Assembly: GCA_005281725.1 (NCBI GenBank)
Contig: SSBO01000012.1
Span: 13,879,088 to 13,943,087, forward strand
Length of the DNA: 64,000 bases
DNA from: Wuchereria bancrofti
Lineage: Eukaryota; Nematoda; Chromadorea; Rhabditida; Onchocercidae
Reading direction: 5' to 3'
Below the pieces are notes generated by a model. The model saw only the letters and a program-made list of their open reading frames with translations, had not been told where the DNA came from and did no database searches. Shown here piece after piece: positions 38,634-51,151 of this stretch. The position numbers and the translations under genes are program-made. The stretch's first letter is position 1; the number at the start of each line of letters is the position of its first letter.

Positions 38634-41600
38634 AATAAAATATTGCCCATCAAACGTTACCACTCTACAATATAATTTTACTGCATAAGTGATATAAACA
38701 AATAGTCAAAAGTAAATTTTTAAATCGTAACATATACATGTCTTGTATAAGATTTAATAATTAGCCTGTCACTTATAGTGAAAAGACCAATCATGCCAAT
38801 ATATCTCATAAATTTGGAAAGATTTGAAGTGCCTTTAAGCACAATAAACTTTTCGAATGAAAATATAAAAATTGTAGCATTGTTCAGATTAAAGTTCAGA
38901 AGCATCTGAATAAACATGTTAGGAACTATGATTGAAAGTGAAAATTTCCTCACCATATGACGTGAAATTTTTTTTTTCTATACATGCATATCCAGTAAGG
39001 AAAAAAGAAACAATCTAGCGTGTAAAATTATAACTGATTATCACTAGAACCTGTTTTCAATTAACCCATTATTTCCTACACATTCCTTATTATCAACTAA
39101 ATTACATGAAAATTTAGCTGTATTAAATGATCTGCTAGTCACACATTCCATATGTAAAGATTACTTGATTATTTAATTAGTTCATCATTCATTTAAAAAA
39201 CGTAAGGCTACTTATGTATATCTTCGAAAATACGTATTAATTTATTATAAATTACAAAAAATATTTTTTCAATTCTAATTCATGTACGATACGAAGAAAT
39301 TTACGTAGATTAAAAAAAAAACAAATCCTTTAGTGAAAAAATGAATCATAATGTAAAGAAGATTTTCTCAATGCATATCTTTAACAATGTTGAAAGTCAA
39401 CCAAACTTAGTGACGGATGTACTGTTCCTATGACAAACTCTATGTAAAAGCCAGTAGTCCATAATTATGGTCAAAGTGATATAATCCAAATAATACAAAC
39501 AACCAGCCACTACCTCCTACAATATAATAAGTGGTATCGGTTACCATGAACATGTAACAAAAAATCATCATTCAGTTGTATACTTTCCATCCATGAACTT
39601 AAAGAGATGGATAAAATAGACAGGGAGGGGTGCAGAATTAGACAAAAAGATTGACACAGACATATAAACACACATACATATACAAATGATGAAAGTGGCC
39701 AGCCGAATCGATAGCCGAAGGAGGCCAGTCAATGGCGCACACGAACAGTAGTTAGCAAGGAGAGGTGAAGAAGATGAGCACAATTGCGCCTAGTCGTCTT
39801 GTCTCATCGAGGACAGCACAGGCTTGCTCTCTGCTTCTATGTCCCTTGAGAAAGAGCAACGTCTCAGCTACTGTTCCATTTGGATCTCAATCATCTTTTA
39901 ATTTCATGACTCATTTCTCTCTCCCTCTCCTTTTCCCTTTCTCGATCATTTTTTTATTATCCTTTCCACTCATCTGAGTGAATATATTTCATTTTAACAA
40001 AAGATACTCTTGCATAATTACTCTCTATGTGGCAAATTGGAGATGAAAAAGGGAAAGTAAGATGGTTAAGGTAAAGTAAATGTTCGATGTGATTGTCACA
40101 TTCATGTCTCTTTGTCACTAAAGAGAATATCTTTTACCCATTGATATTTTCATATCTTTAAGTAAGATTTAATGATTCCTGGGTTAGTAAAATTTTTTAA
40201 TTAATCACAAATTGTAATCAGTCGAAGAGAGAGAGGGAGAGAGAAAATATGACTTGGCAAAGAATATTATTTTCAGCTTTTAATTTCAACGATCGTTTCA
40301 TATTTCCCACTTCATTGCAACATTTCTGAGTAAAAGGGCCTTTAGAAGATATATATATAAAGTATCGTCCGTATACATCTAATTCTCTTTCCCTCATGCG
40401 ATATCTCAGTAGCACTAAAAGCAAATCATTCTACATCATTAATTTATGTATTTCCCATCGTTTGGGTTCTCATAGTAATTCAGGAAAATAATTCAAGTAG
40501 AAGCTTATTCGTTTACGTTAACTGTTCTTTCATATTACCTATCATCATATTATTCATCTGATTTTATTATCCTACAATTAGTCTTATTTTCATGATTTGG
40601 TAAGATTTTAATGTTTTCGTCAAATATTTGATAATAAGGGAAAAACGAAAGAAAGAAAAGAGGGGAATGTGATGGAAAGTCAGTAAGATGACACATAAAG
40701 GTTAGTTAACATACAAAATAATACGAAGAGAATATGAACATTTGAAAAGAAAAAGAAATGGAAGGAAAGAAGAAAATATCCAATGTCATATGAAAGGTAG
40801 CAGATGTCACATTAGTTCTTTCTTCTTTTCCTCTTTTTCCCACAGCATTTTGCCACTTGCATGTTTTTTTTTGTCAACCACTTCGTCAACTCTTAAGAAG
40901 ACAACTAAACTAAACCTGATACTATATATCCTACCGTATCCTACGCCATTCCGCTCCGCTACACTTCTACTTTGCGCTATTCCAGCAATCCATCCATACT
41001 CACTTATCTTCGGTGTAATGAACTTTTCAAAAAATAAGAAAAAAGAAGAAAAAAGTGTAAGAATTTAAAATATATTTAACAGAAAGCGAATAAAAATTGA
41101 AATGATATATGTGTCGCCAAGAAAACGCATAGAATTTATATCCAAGGTAATATAATCATTAAGCGTACGCTTAAATAAGTACGTGGGAATATATGTGTCA
41201 AAAAAGTGAGTAAATCAGGGGAGAACAACTCATATAAAATATATCTAAATATATATTTGATAAAATTGATGCACGTGAAATCTATATGAAATGAATGAAA
41301 TTGTTTTGAAGAATAGTTAAGTATGGAAAATGATAAATCAAAATCATAAATTATCCTTAAAATAATTTATTTAGTAAATTCATGGCTTCCAATTACTACA
41401 AATGTAACAGAATTATTTTATCCATTTTCTGTTTTGAGCTTAAATTTCCTTACGTCTATTTTAAGCATAAATTTAGAGCAAAAAAAAGTAATAATAAGTC
41501 AAAATTTCCCTGATGTGAAAGTAATCAAATCATAGAAATTTTCATCCGTGTATGATGATAATTAAGATTTGTCATTAATGAAGAATTATTGTTGTTCCGG

Positions 41601-42448
41601 ATTTACTGCACTTATTGTTAATCTTATTGTCATAACACTTATTGTTAATCGGAATCTGTCATTAACAAAGATTTATTATTGAAATTTAATAATCAAGATT
41701 AATGAACATGTAATTACGTTAATAATTCGCTGGAATAGTCTTATTATAATCTTATTCACTATATAATTTACATTTTCACGCTTATAATTGTTTAGAGAAA
41801 GCAAAATTCTGGTTTAAAAAACAAAATTAGATTCTGGTTTTATGGTATTACAAATTTTGATAACTTTTTCACGTGAAACTTATTGAATTCTCCGTGAAAA
41901 AGATGCCATATGAACGCATTTCTTTCAAAATGTGAATTTTTGAAAATTCAAATCGAAAAGTTTATTTTAGAATTTGAATCATCTCAGTCTTAAAATTCAT
42001 CTATTTCCCTTTCATCCTTCTGATTACGGTTCCCCTCATTTATTCCTTTCTTGCTGGATCCCAGCAAAAAATTTCTCCCTCCTGTTTCTGTAGCAAGAAG
42101 CGGTAATCTTGCTGTTAAATTCATGAAACGAACAAATTAAAAAAAATCTCAAGAAAATTTCACAGTAATAATGCTATATATAAAATTCATCCTTTTTCAA
42201 AAAGTCAAACAAAAAATCAAACGAAACAATATATTAACATTAAAATACCGCGCAAATAATAAATCAAACATCACGCAATATGATAAAATTACCAATACAA
42301 TATTAATAAAATATTAAAGCGTAAGTATGACCGTGAGACAATATTATGGCCAAAGCTGTCGCGGATTTTAATATCGCGAAACCCTAACTACTATATGAGA
42401 GTTGAAAATATGAGTAAAAAATATATTCTATGAAATCTTTGCAAATAG
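38634..42448. other. Intergenic region upstream of TOCA
   Basis: Mostly AT-rich. 39640-39910 is GC-richer with several CpGs and is a plausible distal promoter or first non-coding exon region for TOCA. CT/GA-rich tracts occur at 39918-39960 and 40224-40246. The long frame at 40742-41068 has atypical composition and no splice context, so I do not call it. Confidence 0.5.
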
Positions 42449-42939
42449 TGTTTATACTTTGAACTCCAATCTTATGTTTAACCTGTAAATCTTTTACATA
42501 TTGTTTACACGGTTTCAGCTCCTCATTTAGTTGACCTCATTGTTGTGTCGCCACTGATTGTAAATTATCTTTGAATCTATGAGGTTAACAACTCTTGCTT
42601 AACTGATGTTCTTTGCGGTTTGTCAGCTAATAAATAGATTTGCTTGTAAACCAGGTCAACAGCTCTTTGTTAGACCGATTACTCTTTCGGTAGGTCAACT
42701 TCATATTGTAAATCATATACTTTGTTTACACATATTGCTTGCTATATAAGGAGGTTACCTTCGTTGAAAGGGGCATTGTGTGTTTTTTACCAAGAACCAG
42801 AACCAGAAGAGTTCAGTTTCAATTCTCTATCAAGTTGTTGTACTATTGCTTGTTAATAAAGGAATTATTATATTCCTCTGTTATCTCAAATATTTACATC
42901 TATATCCAACGAATCTCTCTGCGATCAAGACCTCTCCCA
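42449..42939 (+). mobile_element. Probable solo LTR (about 491 bp)
   Basis: The segment starts TGTTTATACT and ends CCTCTCCCA, so it has TG...CA ends. It carries a TATA box (CTATATAAGG near 42743), a short GC-richer leader with ACCAGAACCAGAAGAG, an AATAAAGG signal at about 42856, then a U5-like tail. The flanks AAATAG and AATAAT share AATA, a possible worn target-site duplication. No gag-pol is nearby and the sequence is unlike the BEL/Pao LTRs at 49-56 kb. Boundaries are inferred. Confidence 0.5.
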
Positions 42940-44587
42940 AATAATAATTAAATTGTCAAATCTTTCACGACAAAAAATATAGATTTACCATAGTATATTA
43001 CATTAATCTCAGATAGTAAAGCAAAACCTTTACTACAAACGGATAATTTACAATCGTTCTGAAACATACAAATAAAAGTATAAAAAAAAATTACCAATTA
43101 AAGAAAAGAAAATCAATAATTCAAAACCAAAAAAATTTAGAGGCATACTGAGACGATTAAAAAAAAAAATTTGAAGACTTGCTGAGACCAGCTCCAACTT
43201 TAACATAACACCAGCTAAAACCATAATTGCTTATGCATTGCTACAAATTTTTAAAAACATTTTTATAGTAACGGTATGTGATATTCCCACAATATGACTA
43301 ACTGCAATAATAATGAATAATAATTAGTAATTATTAACAATTAATAATAATAGTGATGATAATAATAATAATGGATCTTTGCATGTGATGCAAATTGCAT
43401 GTTATGCAAAAATTTGCAAGATAAGACATATTTATAATTACTATAAAAGCATGAAGTGTGGCCTAATAGTCATTTGCTTTTCTATTAGTCATAACAGAAG
43501 GCTTAGTTCGATGTATTATTATTTCTTCTCTTCATTAAATTATTACATTTTATGTTCTCAAAATGTATAGAAATAGATAAACATTTTTGCTGTTAAAACA
43601 AGTAAATTAAATCGGGTTTTTTTAAATAATCCATTAATCGATTTCGAATAAAATCAATTAACTAAGTCTTCTTCTGCAATTTAAAACTTAAATTTTGAAT
43701 TAAATTGACGATGAATATTTTCTATAATGATTAGAATAAAATTTGTTTAATTGGTTTCCTATATTCACTCAAATTTCCTTTTTTTTTCTCTATGCTATGA
43801 AAAAAAAAGAGCTCCTTTTTCTCTATGCTATGAAAATAGAAGCATAATTCCATTTGTACACAAAGAAATTATTCTTCGTTCTTTGTAAAATTTACAATTC
43901 AAATTTAGATGCTTAAATTTCGAGATTTTGAATTTGCATTTAAATTCGATCACTTTGTAATTTTCCGATTTATAAAGTGCATACTGTTCAGAGAAGAATG
44001 CATAATAAACCGATCATTATTATATTTTTAAAATTTTCGAAAATTCGTAGACTAATTCCGCTGTTTTTAACATATTATTTTCTCTCTCTCTTTCTTTCTT
44101 TTTCGTCTTCTCTCCCTCTCTCTCTTCCCGTTTCTCTTCTGGTAAATAACAGCACGAGAAAAAGGAACGATACTCACCCACAACAATTCATATATTAACC
44201 AAAAATGGCTTATCAAGCGCAGATGTAGTCTGAATTAATTTGATTCAGGGCCACACTTAACCGATATTGAAATAGTTTACATATATGAAATGATTTCATT
44301 TCATTCTTAAATTAAATTAATTGACCGAAATTGTAATAACAATTTAATTAATGAAACTGCATATAACATTTGATGTAACAATCAGATTTTATTTCACAAA
44401 AATTACTAAAATTTATTTTACCTTTAGCCTTATCATATATTACAGACTGAATAATTTTTGGATGATTGCTTTGGAATTAATTACGAAAATGAGAAGTTAA
44501 TATGAAATATGGAAAATTATTTGTGAACTTTATTTTATTTTTACAAGAAAAAGAAAGACGAAAGATGAGAAAAAATGAATATTCCAG
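42940..44587. other. AT-rich intergenic region
   Basis: Simple AAT repeats at about 43312-43375 and a CT-rich tract at 44083-44135. No supportable exon. It ends at an ATTCCAG acceptor (44581-44587) before the kinase ATG. Confidence 0.6.
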
Positions 44588-44590
44588 ACA

Positions 44591-47500
44591 ATGTATTCAC
44601 CATTGGGTCCATCGAAATTCTCTATAGGTGACAAAATAAAAGAATTTTTGGTGAAGAAAAAAATTGGCGATGGTTCATGCGATATGGTATGTTTGGTATT
44701 AAATATTAAAGATACCAAGGTACTATCAATTATAAAGATGCTCTCTATCAAACATGATTAATTAATATTAAATAATTGAAAAAAGTAAAAATAGATATGA
44801 TTTAAGAAAGAAAATAAAATAGTCCTATTAGTCTTTCAAGTGTAATCAATATCAGTCATTTAAATTCACATAATACGTAATAACATATATGAATTGAAGT
44901 AACCAAGTCATCCTAATAAATTTAAACGAACCTGAATCTAATAAACTAGCTAATTATCTAACAAACAGTTATCTAATATCTAATAAACCCAGGAGCACAC
45001 GTAATAATGAATTACAACTTGAATCATGATTTTTTATTAATTTATTTAATAGAGAGCGGCCATGAAATTGGAACCATTAATGAAATCAAAAGATGATGAA
45101 ATTTTAAAAATGGAAGTATATCTATTTAAAAAAATGCAACAATCGAAACATGTATGCCAATTATTAGCTGCTGGTAAAACATCGTTCTACAAGTATAAAT
45201 TATATATCATTTTTAGTTTCTTGTATTTTTTATTTAAAAATTTCTATCTTTAAATTTATAATTTTATCACTTGATACTTTAATAATTAAAAAGTAATAAC
45301 AATAACAATTAATAATGTTCAAATACACTACTCTTAGTATTATCATTACGCGAATGAAACATTTATTTTAGTTTCTCTTTTTTCCCTTTTTCTATTTCTT
45401 TCTAGAATTCTCTCTTTTACAATTAATCGATACTTTTCTCTTTTTTTCAAAATTTTCATTTTTTTTTCTATTACATTCTTTATATAATATTAATATTATA
45501 TATGTACACACTTTATATGATATTAATATTATATATGTACTGAAATTCATTAGTTTAATAATATTTATCTGTTTGAGAAAGTTAGAAAACAAAAAGATAA
45601 ATAATAAGTGAGGAAGAGAGGGAGTGAGAGCGAGAGAGAGAGAAGGAAATGGGAAATTGCAATTAATTACATTAATGTATGTGATTATTTACATCTTAAT
45701 TACTTAATGGAAAAAATTTTGTCCTTACTAATAAATTATTTATAATCTGGTAAATATTAGGTTTAAATAAAAAATTTGAATGTTTGAGTACAAATATTTC
45801 AAATCTAAAATTAATGACATGGAAAATATAGATTAGATATAATTGCAGAATTCGTCATGTTTCTTTTTTTTCATTTTTATTTTAAATTTAAACAGTACGG
45901 TAAATGTTAGTGAATTCAAAAATTCTCTAAATTTTCATTTCATCAGTTCCTTAATTCATACTTATATATAAGCTTCAAGTAATATTTACTCCCATACGGA
46001 AAAGCAAATTCATTATGAGGATAAATTTTGCCCCAGATAAGCTAATATTGTACACCGTGTCAATGCAATCAATGAAATGATACATTATAATTAAGTAATA
46101 TTATGATTAACAAATCAACATATAGCATTATATTTTTCATTAATTTTTTATAGAAATATCAAAAATGAAATTATAATTTAAATTTTAAGACAGAAAGAGA
46201 TTCAATCAAAATTTCAATCTAAAAATAAAAATTTTAAACTAAGAATGTTCTGTTAAGTGCAATCTGACAAAGATTTATGCTTCATTCATACTAAGTAGTG
46301 TAAAAAGAAAAGTATAAAATGGTGAATGGAGGGAAAAAGCGGAATAAAGGGGAGAAGAAGAGGTAGAGAAAGAAAGAAAAATGAATCAGAAAGAGAAAGA
46401 AAGTATCAACATTAACAGATTTTTGTTTTCAAAACAAATTTTCCAAGAAAAAAAATTAAAAATAAAGCAAAAGCAATAGAAGAGAAAGAGATTGTGAACC
46501 AAAAGGGAGAAAAGTCTCTCATTGCTATAGCTAAATGTTTAGTAATATTGAGAATTTGACACAAATGTTTTATTAATTTCAGCAAATTATTAATAATTCA
46601 AACTTTAAGACTAATTAATTTCTCCAAATTTAATATAATCTATGTCTAATAGAATGACATCTAACAGAGAATAAAAATGAGCGAAAAAAGTAAAAATAAA
46701 TAAAAATCAATATTTATTTCTAAACACCTCAATTTCGAAATTTATTTCAATCCTTTATTTCAATTAATTTCTATTTTTTCCAGTTATTTCATTTTTTATC
46801 GTCAACTAAATTTAATTTGTTTCAATTAATTTCTAAATACTTCAATTTATGTTAGTTGTTAAGTTTTTTGATAATGTCGCTGTTGGGAAAAGAATCATCG
46901 GATATTAGAAGACGATTACATGATCGTAAAATGTCTATTGGAAGTGTTTTGAAAATTGGGATACAATCAACAACGGTAATAAATTTTCTTATTTCTTATT
47001 GAATATTTCCTTATTTTTTAAAAATCTTTTAAAAATTGGTATTTAAAAAAAATGCTGTAGGAAGAAAAATATTATTTTATTTGTAGGAATGATGATGTGG
47101 AAAAAAAGACGAAATTATTAAATTAAAATGAGATATAATGAATCAAATCATTCCTTTACCAAAAACTAACTTAAGGATTAAATATGATTAGAACAAATTA
47201 GAATTGAAACTAAAATTGAATGGATGGAAATGATTAAGGATAAAATAAATGAAATACAGGCAATACATGATTTACATAAAGTTGGCTTTGTACATCGTGA
47301 TATTAAACCAAACAATTTTGCAATGGGTCGAGATGAGAAGGCTAATATTGTGTTTATGTTTGATTTTGGCCTAGCACGACAAATTATGTTTCCTGATAAG
47401 GATGGAAAACTTAAGCTTCGTGAAGCTAGAAAAAAAGTTTAAAATTTGTTTTTAAACTCTTTTTTAGCTAAAAATATGAATGTGAAAAAAAGAAAAATTA

Positions 47501-48782
47501 ATACTAGAAACAATTCACGTTTATAAATAATATTAATAAAAATTAATTCAAAATATTGAAAGTAAATCACGAAGTAGTTAATTTCAATTAATTTCAAATT
47601 TAGGTGATTCAATACTTAAAGTTAAAATATTAAATAAGAAGCAATTAAAATTGCATCTAATTTGGGTCAGGGTAAAATTATTTTCAATAATTAAAAGGTA
47701 AAAGAAAAATCATTTTCTATCGGTTATGTTGGAATTGCTTGGTTAATTTCTGAAAGACTAATTTAAGAGAGTATTGAGCAAAAATTTTTTGCAAAAAATT
47801 TAGCAAAATCTTGAAAAGTTGCAAACACTTTTAAAGGTTTTAAACACATTCCGCAGGAGCTCAATAATTAAAAGGTAAAAAAAAAAAATCATTTGATGAT
47901 TTCAGAACAACCGAGAAGATTATCAGGAAGGTATACTTAAATGTGTAAAATCGAATATAACTTAAACCAAAAAAAGCAGAAAACTTTATTGCACATAAAA
48001 ACTTCTGCATATAATATTGCAACAACTAATAATGTTTAATTTTTTAATGGAAAAATTAATTAATTGAGCAAATTATATTTCAAAATTTATCGATTTTAGG
48101 TAGCATTTCGTGGTACAATGCATTATTGTTCATTAAATGTACATTTGTGTAGAGAACAAGAAAGACATGATGATCTATGGAGTAAGAATATTTAAAATTT
48201 TTTTAAAAAATAGAAAAATTACATTTAAAAAGAAACAGAATACAATGATTAATATTTTTTGTTAGTGAAAAATATTTATTTAAATAAAACAATGAATTAT
48301 AATTTTAGGAAACAGTAAATATTGTTTTATATAATGCTCTTAACAACATTTTTCAACATTTTGTTCAAAAGACGAAAAAAATACACTTAAAATGAAGAAA
48401 TATAATTTAAATTTAAAAATTGAATTTTATATTGGATTTTTTCTTTCTTTCTTAAATATTTATTTTGATTTTGAATTTTGAAATATAATTTTCAAACTTA
48501 AGCAAAATATAACAATGAAATATAAAATTGTCTGTTCACAGTGCAAATTAGTGTTTTTTTCTTAAAATTTATAAATCTTCAAATTGATTGGAAGTTATTG
48601 AAAAATTAATGAGAAACAGGTATGTTGCAACAGGTATGTTCTGTGTGCTAATTCAATTATTATCATCAACATTACTATGGAAAGGTATGGCACGAAAAGA
48701 TAGTGCTCATGTCAAGCAAACAGCTTCTGATCGTGTATTACTAGCTGTGTTTCATTTATTCATTCATTTATCAATAATTTGA
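44591..48782 (+). CDS. Short TTBK/CK1-superfamily kinase, nematode type
   Basis: Exons 44591-44719, 45053-45192, 46864-46975, 47260-47436, 48100-48181 and 48634-48782 join in phase to give 262 residues. Motifs in order: KEFLVKKKIGDGSCDMV (degenerate Gly loop), AAMKLEP (ATP lysine), KSKDDEILKMEVYLFKKMQ, IMSLLGKE, RRRLHDRKMSIG, HKVGFVHRDIKPNNFAMG (catalytic loop), MFDFGLARQ, and the CK1-type RGTMHYCSLNVHL in place of APE, then ERHDDLWSMF. This is the tau-tubulin-kinase-like branch of CK1, expanded in nematodes and often sperm-enriched in C. elegans (family knowledge). The last exon reads LLSSTLLWKGMARKD and stops soon after KQTASD, so the final C-lobe helices are missing; family members are usually 300 or more residues. 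Repeat R1 begins about 260 bases later. Catalytic residues are present, but a truncated or decaying gene is possible. The acceptor ends three bases before the ATG. Confidence 0.8.
45477..45541. repeat. Two tandem 32-33-bp copies in kinase intron
   Basis: CTTTATATAATATTAATATT and its continuation to ATATGTAC is repeated once with one difference (A to G), in the second intron of the TTBK-like gene. Confidence 0.75.
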
Positions 48783-49045
48783 ACTGATAAAATTTATAAA
48801 TTTGCTATGCATAATCAATTTGATAATTAATTAAAAACTGATAATAAAAAAACTTAAATTGTATTCAGAAAAAAGGAAAAAACACCTTCATTTTTTATTT
48901 CATTGATTATCATTGGTAATCTAAATTAATAATCTTATAGGTTAACTTTTCGACAATTCTAATAATTAATTATGAATTGGCAATTCAAAAAGAAAAAAGG
49001 AACCTTCAGGGATGTCCGGATTGCCTTGTTGATATAAAATTCAAT

Positions 49046-50775
49046 CGGAATAAAATATCCATTTCATAAACATTTCATCAGGGTCATACGCAATACATAT
49101 CATTGAAATGATAAGAGATAAACTAATTTCCTTTCAGATAAACTCCAAAATTTTTAAAATTGCCTTAAATGAAAAAAGAAAAGAAAAAAGCATAAATAGT
49201 ACATAAAAATAACTTATTCAGAAATAAATTCGAAAAAAAATATAAAAAAATAAAAAATTTCATAATAATAATAAATGAAATTAAATGACATAATTTGTTA
49301 GGCCTAAAATTTGTTTCATTTTTCTATTGTAATTACTTACAATTATGTTCACTATATATATAGTACCATTATATTGTTAATTTTGCTAAAATAGCCAAAT
49401 AAATTTTAAAATTTTTTTATAAAAAGAATATGGGGAGAGGTGGGGGGAGAGAGAGAGGGAGAAAGAAAAGGCTAAACTTTTTTCCTTAAAAAAATTGTAT
49501 TTGTGCTACATTTATCATGATAACGGTGATTTTTTGATTTCAAAATTCTTTTTTTTTCGTAAATTGAAAATCATTGAAAAAGAGAAAAGGAAGCAAAGAA
49601 GCAAAATAGAGATAGTTGTTGCTATCATTGTTAAAAAAATAGTTGACAATTTGTTAAATAAAAAAATTTTTTGTTGATTAAATATGCAAATTATTTTTCT
49701 TTCTTTCTTTCTTTTTTATTGATACTTGCAATAAAAGGAAAGTAAATATTTGATGAAAAATGGATGAGATGTGAAGGATAAAGTATAGAAGTTAAACTAT
49801 GTAGGATAATGAAAGACATAGGTAGAAAGTTGATATTGGTTGCATTCATTAAATTTCATTTTATTCCATTTCGAAATTTATTTCAAAACTTATTTAAACA
49901 AAAGTTAAAAATAATTCGAAATATTATTTGAATTATCAGTATTTTCTATTTTATCGCATCACTGTTTCACTGCATTTTAAAATGTGGATGGAATTTATTT
50001 TTTTAAAAAAGTCAACTGCAAAAAAAAAATGAAATGAAATAATTAAATTTTGTTTCATTTTTCTCGTATCGCATAAATTATTTTACAATAGCTTAATGAA
50101 GCAATAGTAATTAGTAATGGCAAATTTTAATTAAAAAATGTGAGTGGATGAGTTAGAAAGGAAAAGAAAAGATGAAATATATATCACAATTATATATGCA
50201 TTTTTGTATTTGTTTTTTTTCTTTTTTTAAATGATAAAAATTTTGTATAACTTTTCCATTTTTTTCCCTTCTATCATTTTCTCTAATTTTTTGCTCCTTT
50301 CTTTTCCTCATTCTTTTGATTTCAATAAATGATAATAGGATTTTAATCAAAATTAAGTAATACTGTAAATGATAAAGATAAAACAAGTGAATAGTGGAAT
50401 TTTTTAAAAATGCAAATACTAAATTCATAATTTGAAGTCATTTTAAAATTATAAAGGAAAAAAAATTGGGAAGTATTGATTATTTTTAAGCATGAAGAAG
50501 AAATAGCAAAGTGCTAAGTGCAGCAATGACGACAGTGATAACATATCATATTATATTAAGGTATAATTAAAATGAATAATCATGTTATTATTACTTTCTT
50601 CAATAGAAGTATTAATATATTTGAGAGTTCTTCTTTTTTTTAAAAAAAAACTATTCTCAATGATTTTAACAAAATATCTTTTCTTAATGTGAATTAAATT
50701 TCGTTTTAAACACAATTACTTTCATTACATAAGTCGTTTTTCAAGAAAAAGCGTTGAGTACTTATGAATTCATCA
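49046..50775 (+). repeat. Repeat R1, copy upstream of gag fragment
   Basis: Inverted relative to 4101-5942 and matching it along most of its length. On this strand it ends GAATTCATCA, followed after seven bases by the primer-binding-site candidate and gag, as the 5' LTR of a retrotransposon would. Its left edge (CGGAATAAAATATCC) does not begin with TG. Confidence 0.65.
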
Positions 50776-50782
50776 AATTTGT

Positions 50783-51150
50783 TGGTGCCACGAGCCGGGA
50801 GTAACCGAGTTTTTAAAAGGAAGGCAAGAAAAGAAAGAAAAATGTCAGCGAGCATAGCAATAAGCGCCAACCCCACGAAAGTTAAATTAACAAAGGCGCT
50901 CAATGAGATTAAACAATTGAAAGCTATCCAGCCGGACCTTAGTCTACCGGTGGAAAACCAATACGAGCAATGTAAAGAACAAGAAAGAAAACTTAAAAAG
51001 AAGCAACAAAGAATAGAGAGCAAATAACGACGCTCGAAAGAATTAATGAAAAATGGCTGGAATCCCTGCAAAAGGTACCAGCTACTCAACGAGATGAAGA
51101 AAATCAACGGTATGCGAGAATGGTTGAAGACGATAAGGGAATTCTGAAAT
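50783..51150 (+). pseudogene. BEL/Pao gag 5' fragment (copy B)
   Basis: The primer-binding candidate TGGTGCCACGAGCCGGGA is at 50783-50800, then a basic leader and the gag start MSASIAISANPTKVK. The frame is broken after QQRIESK by a one-base loss relative to the copy at 55854, then continues in another frame until the N at 51151. Beyond the N the sequence is copy A in the opposite direction. Confidence 0.75.
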
Positions 51151-51151
51151 N

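Noticed and set aside
40742..41068. 108-codon frame
   Set aside because: Composition follows AT/CT-rich tracts; no acceptor, no recognisable motif.
50153..50428. 91-codon minus-strand frame in R1 (also at 54562 and 54630)
   Set aside because: Recurs only because R1 recurs; low complexity and reads through the palindrome.
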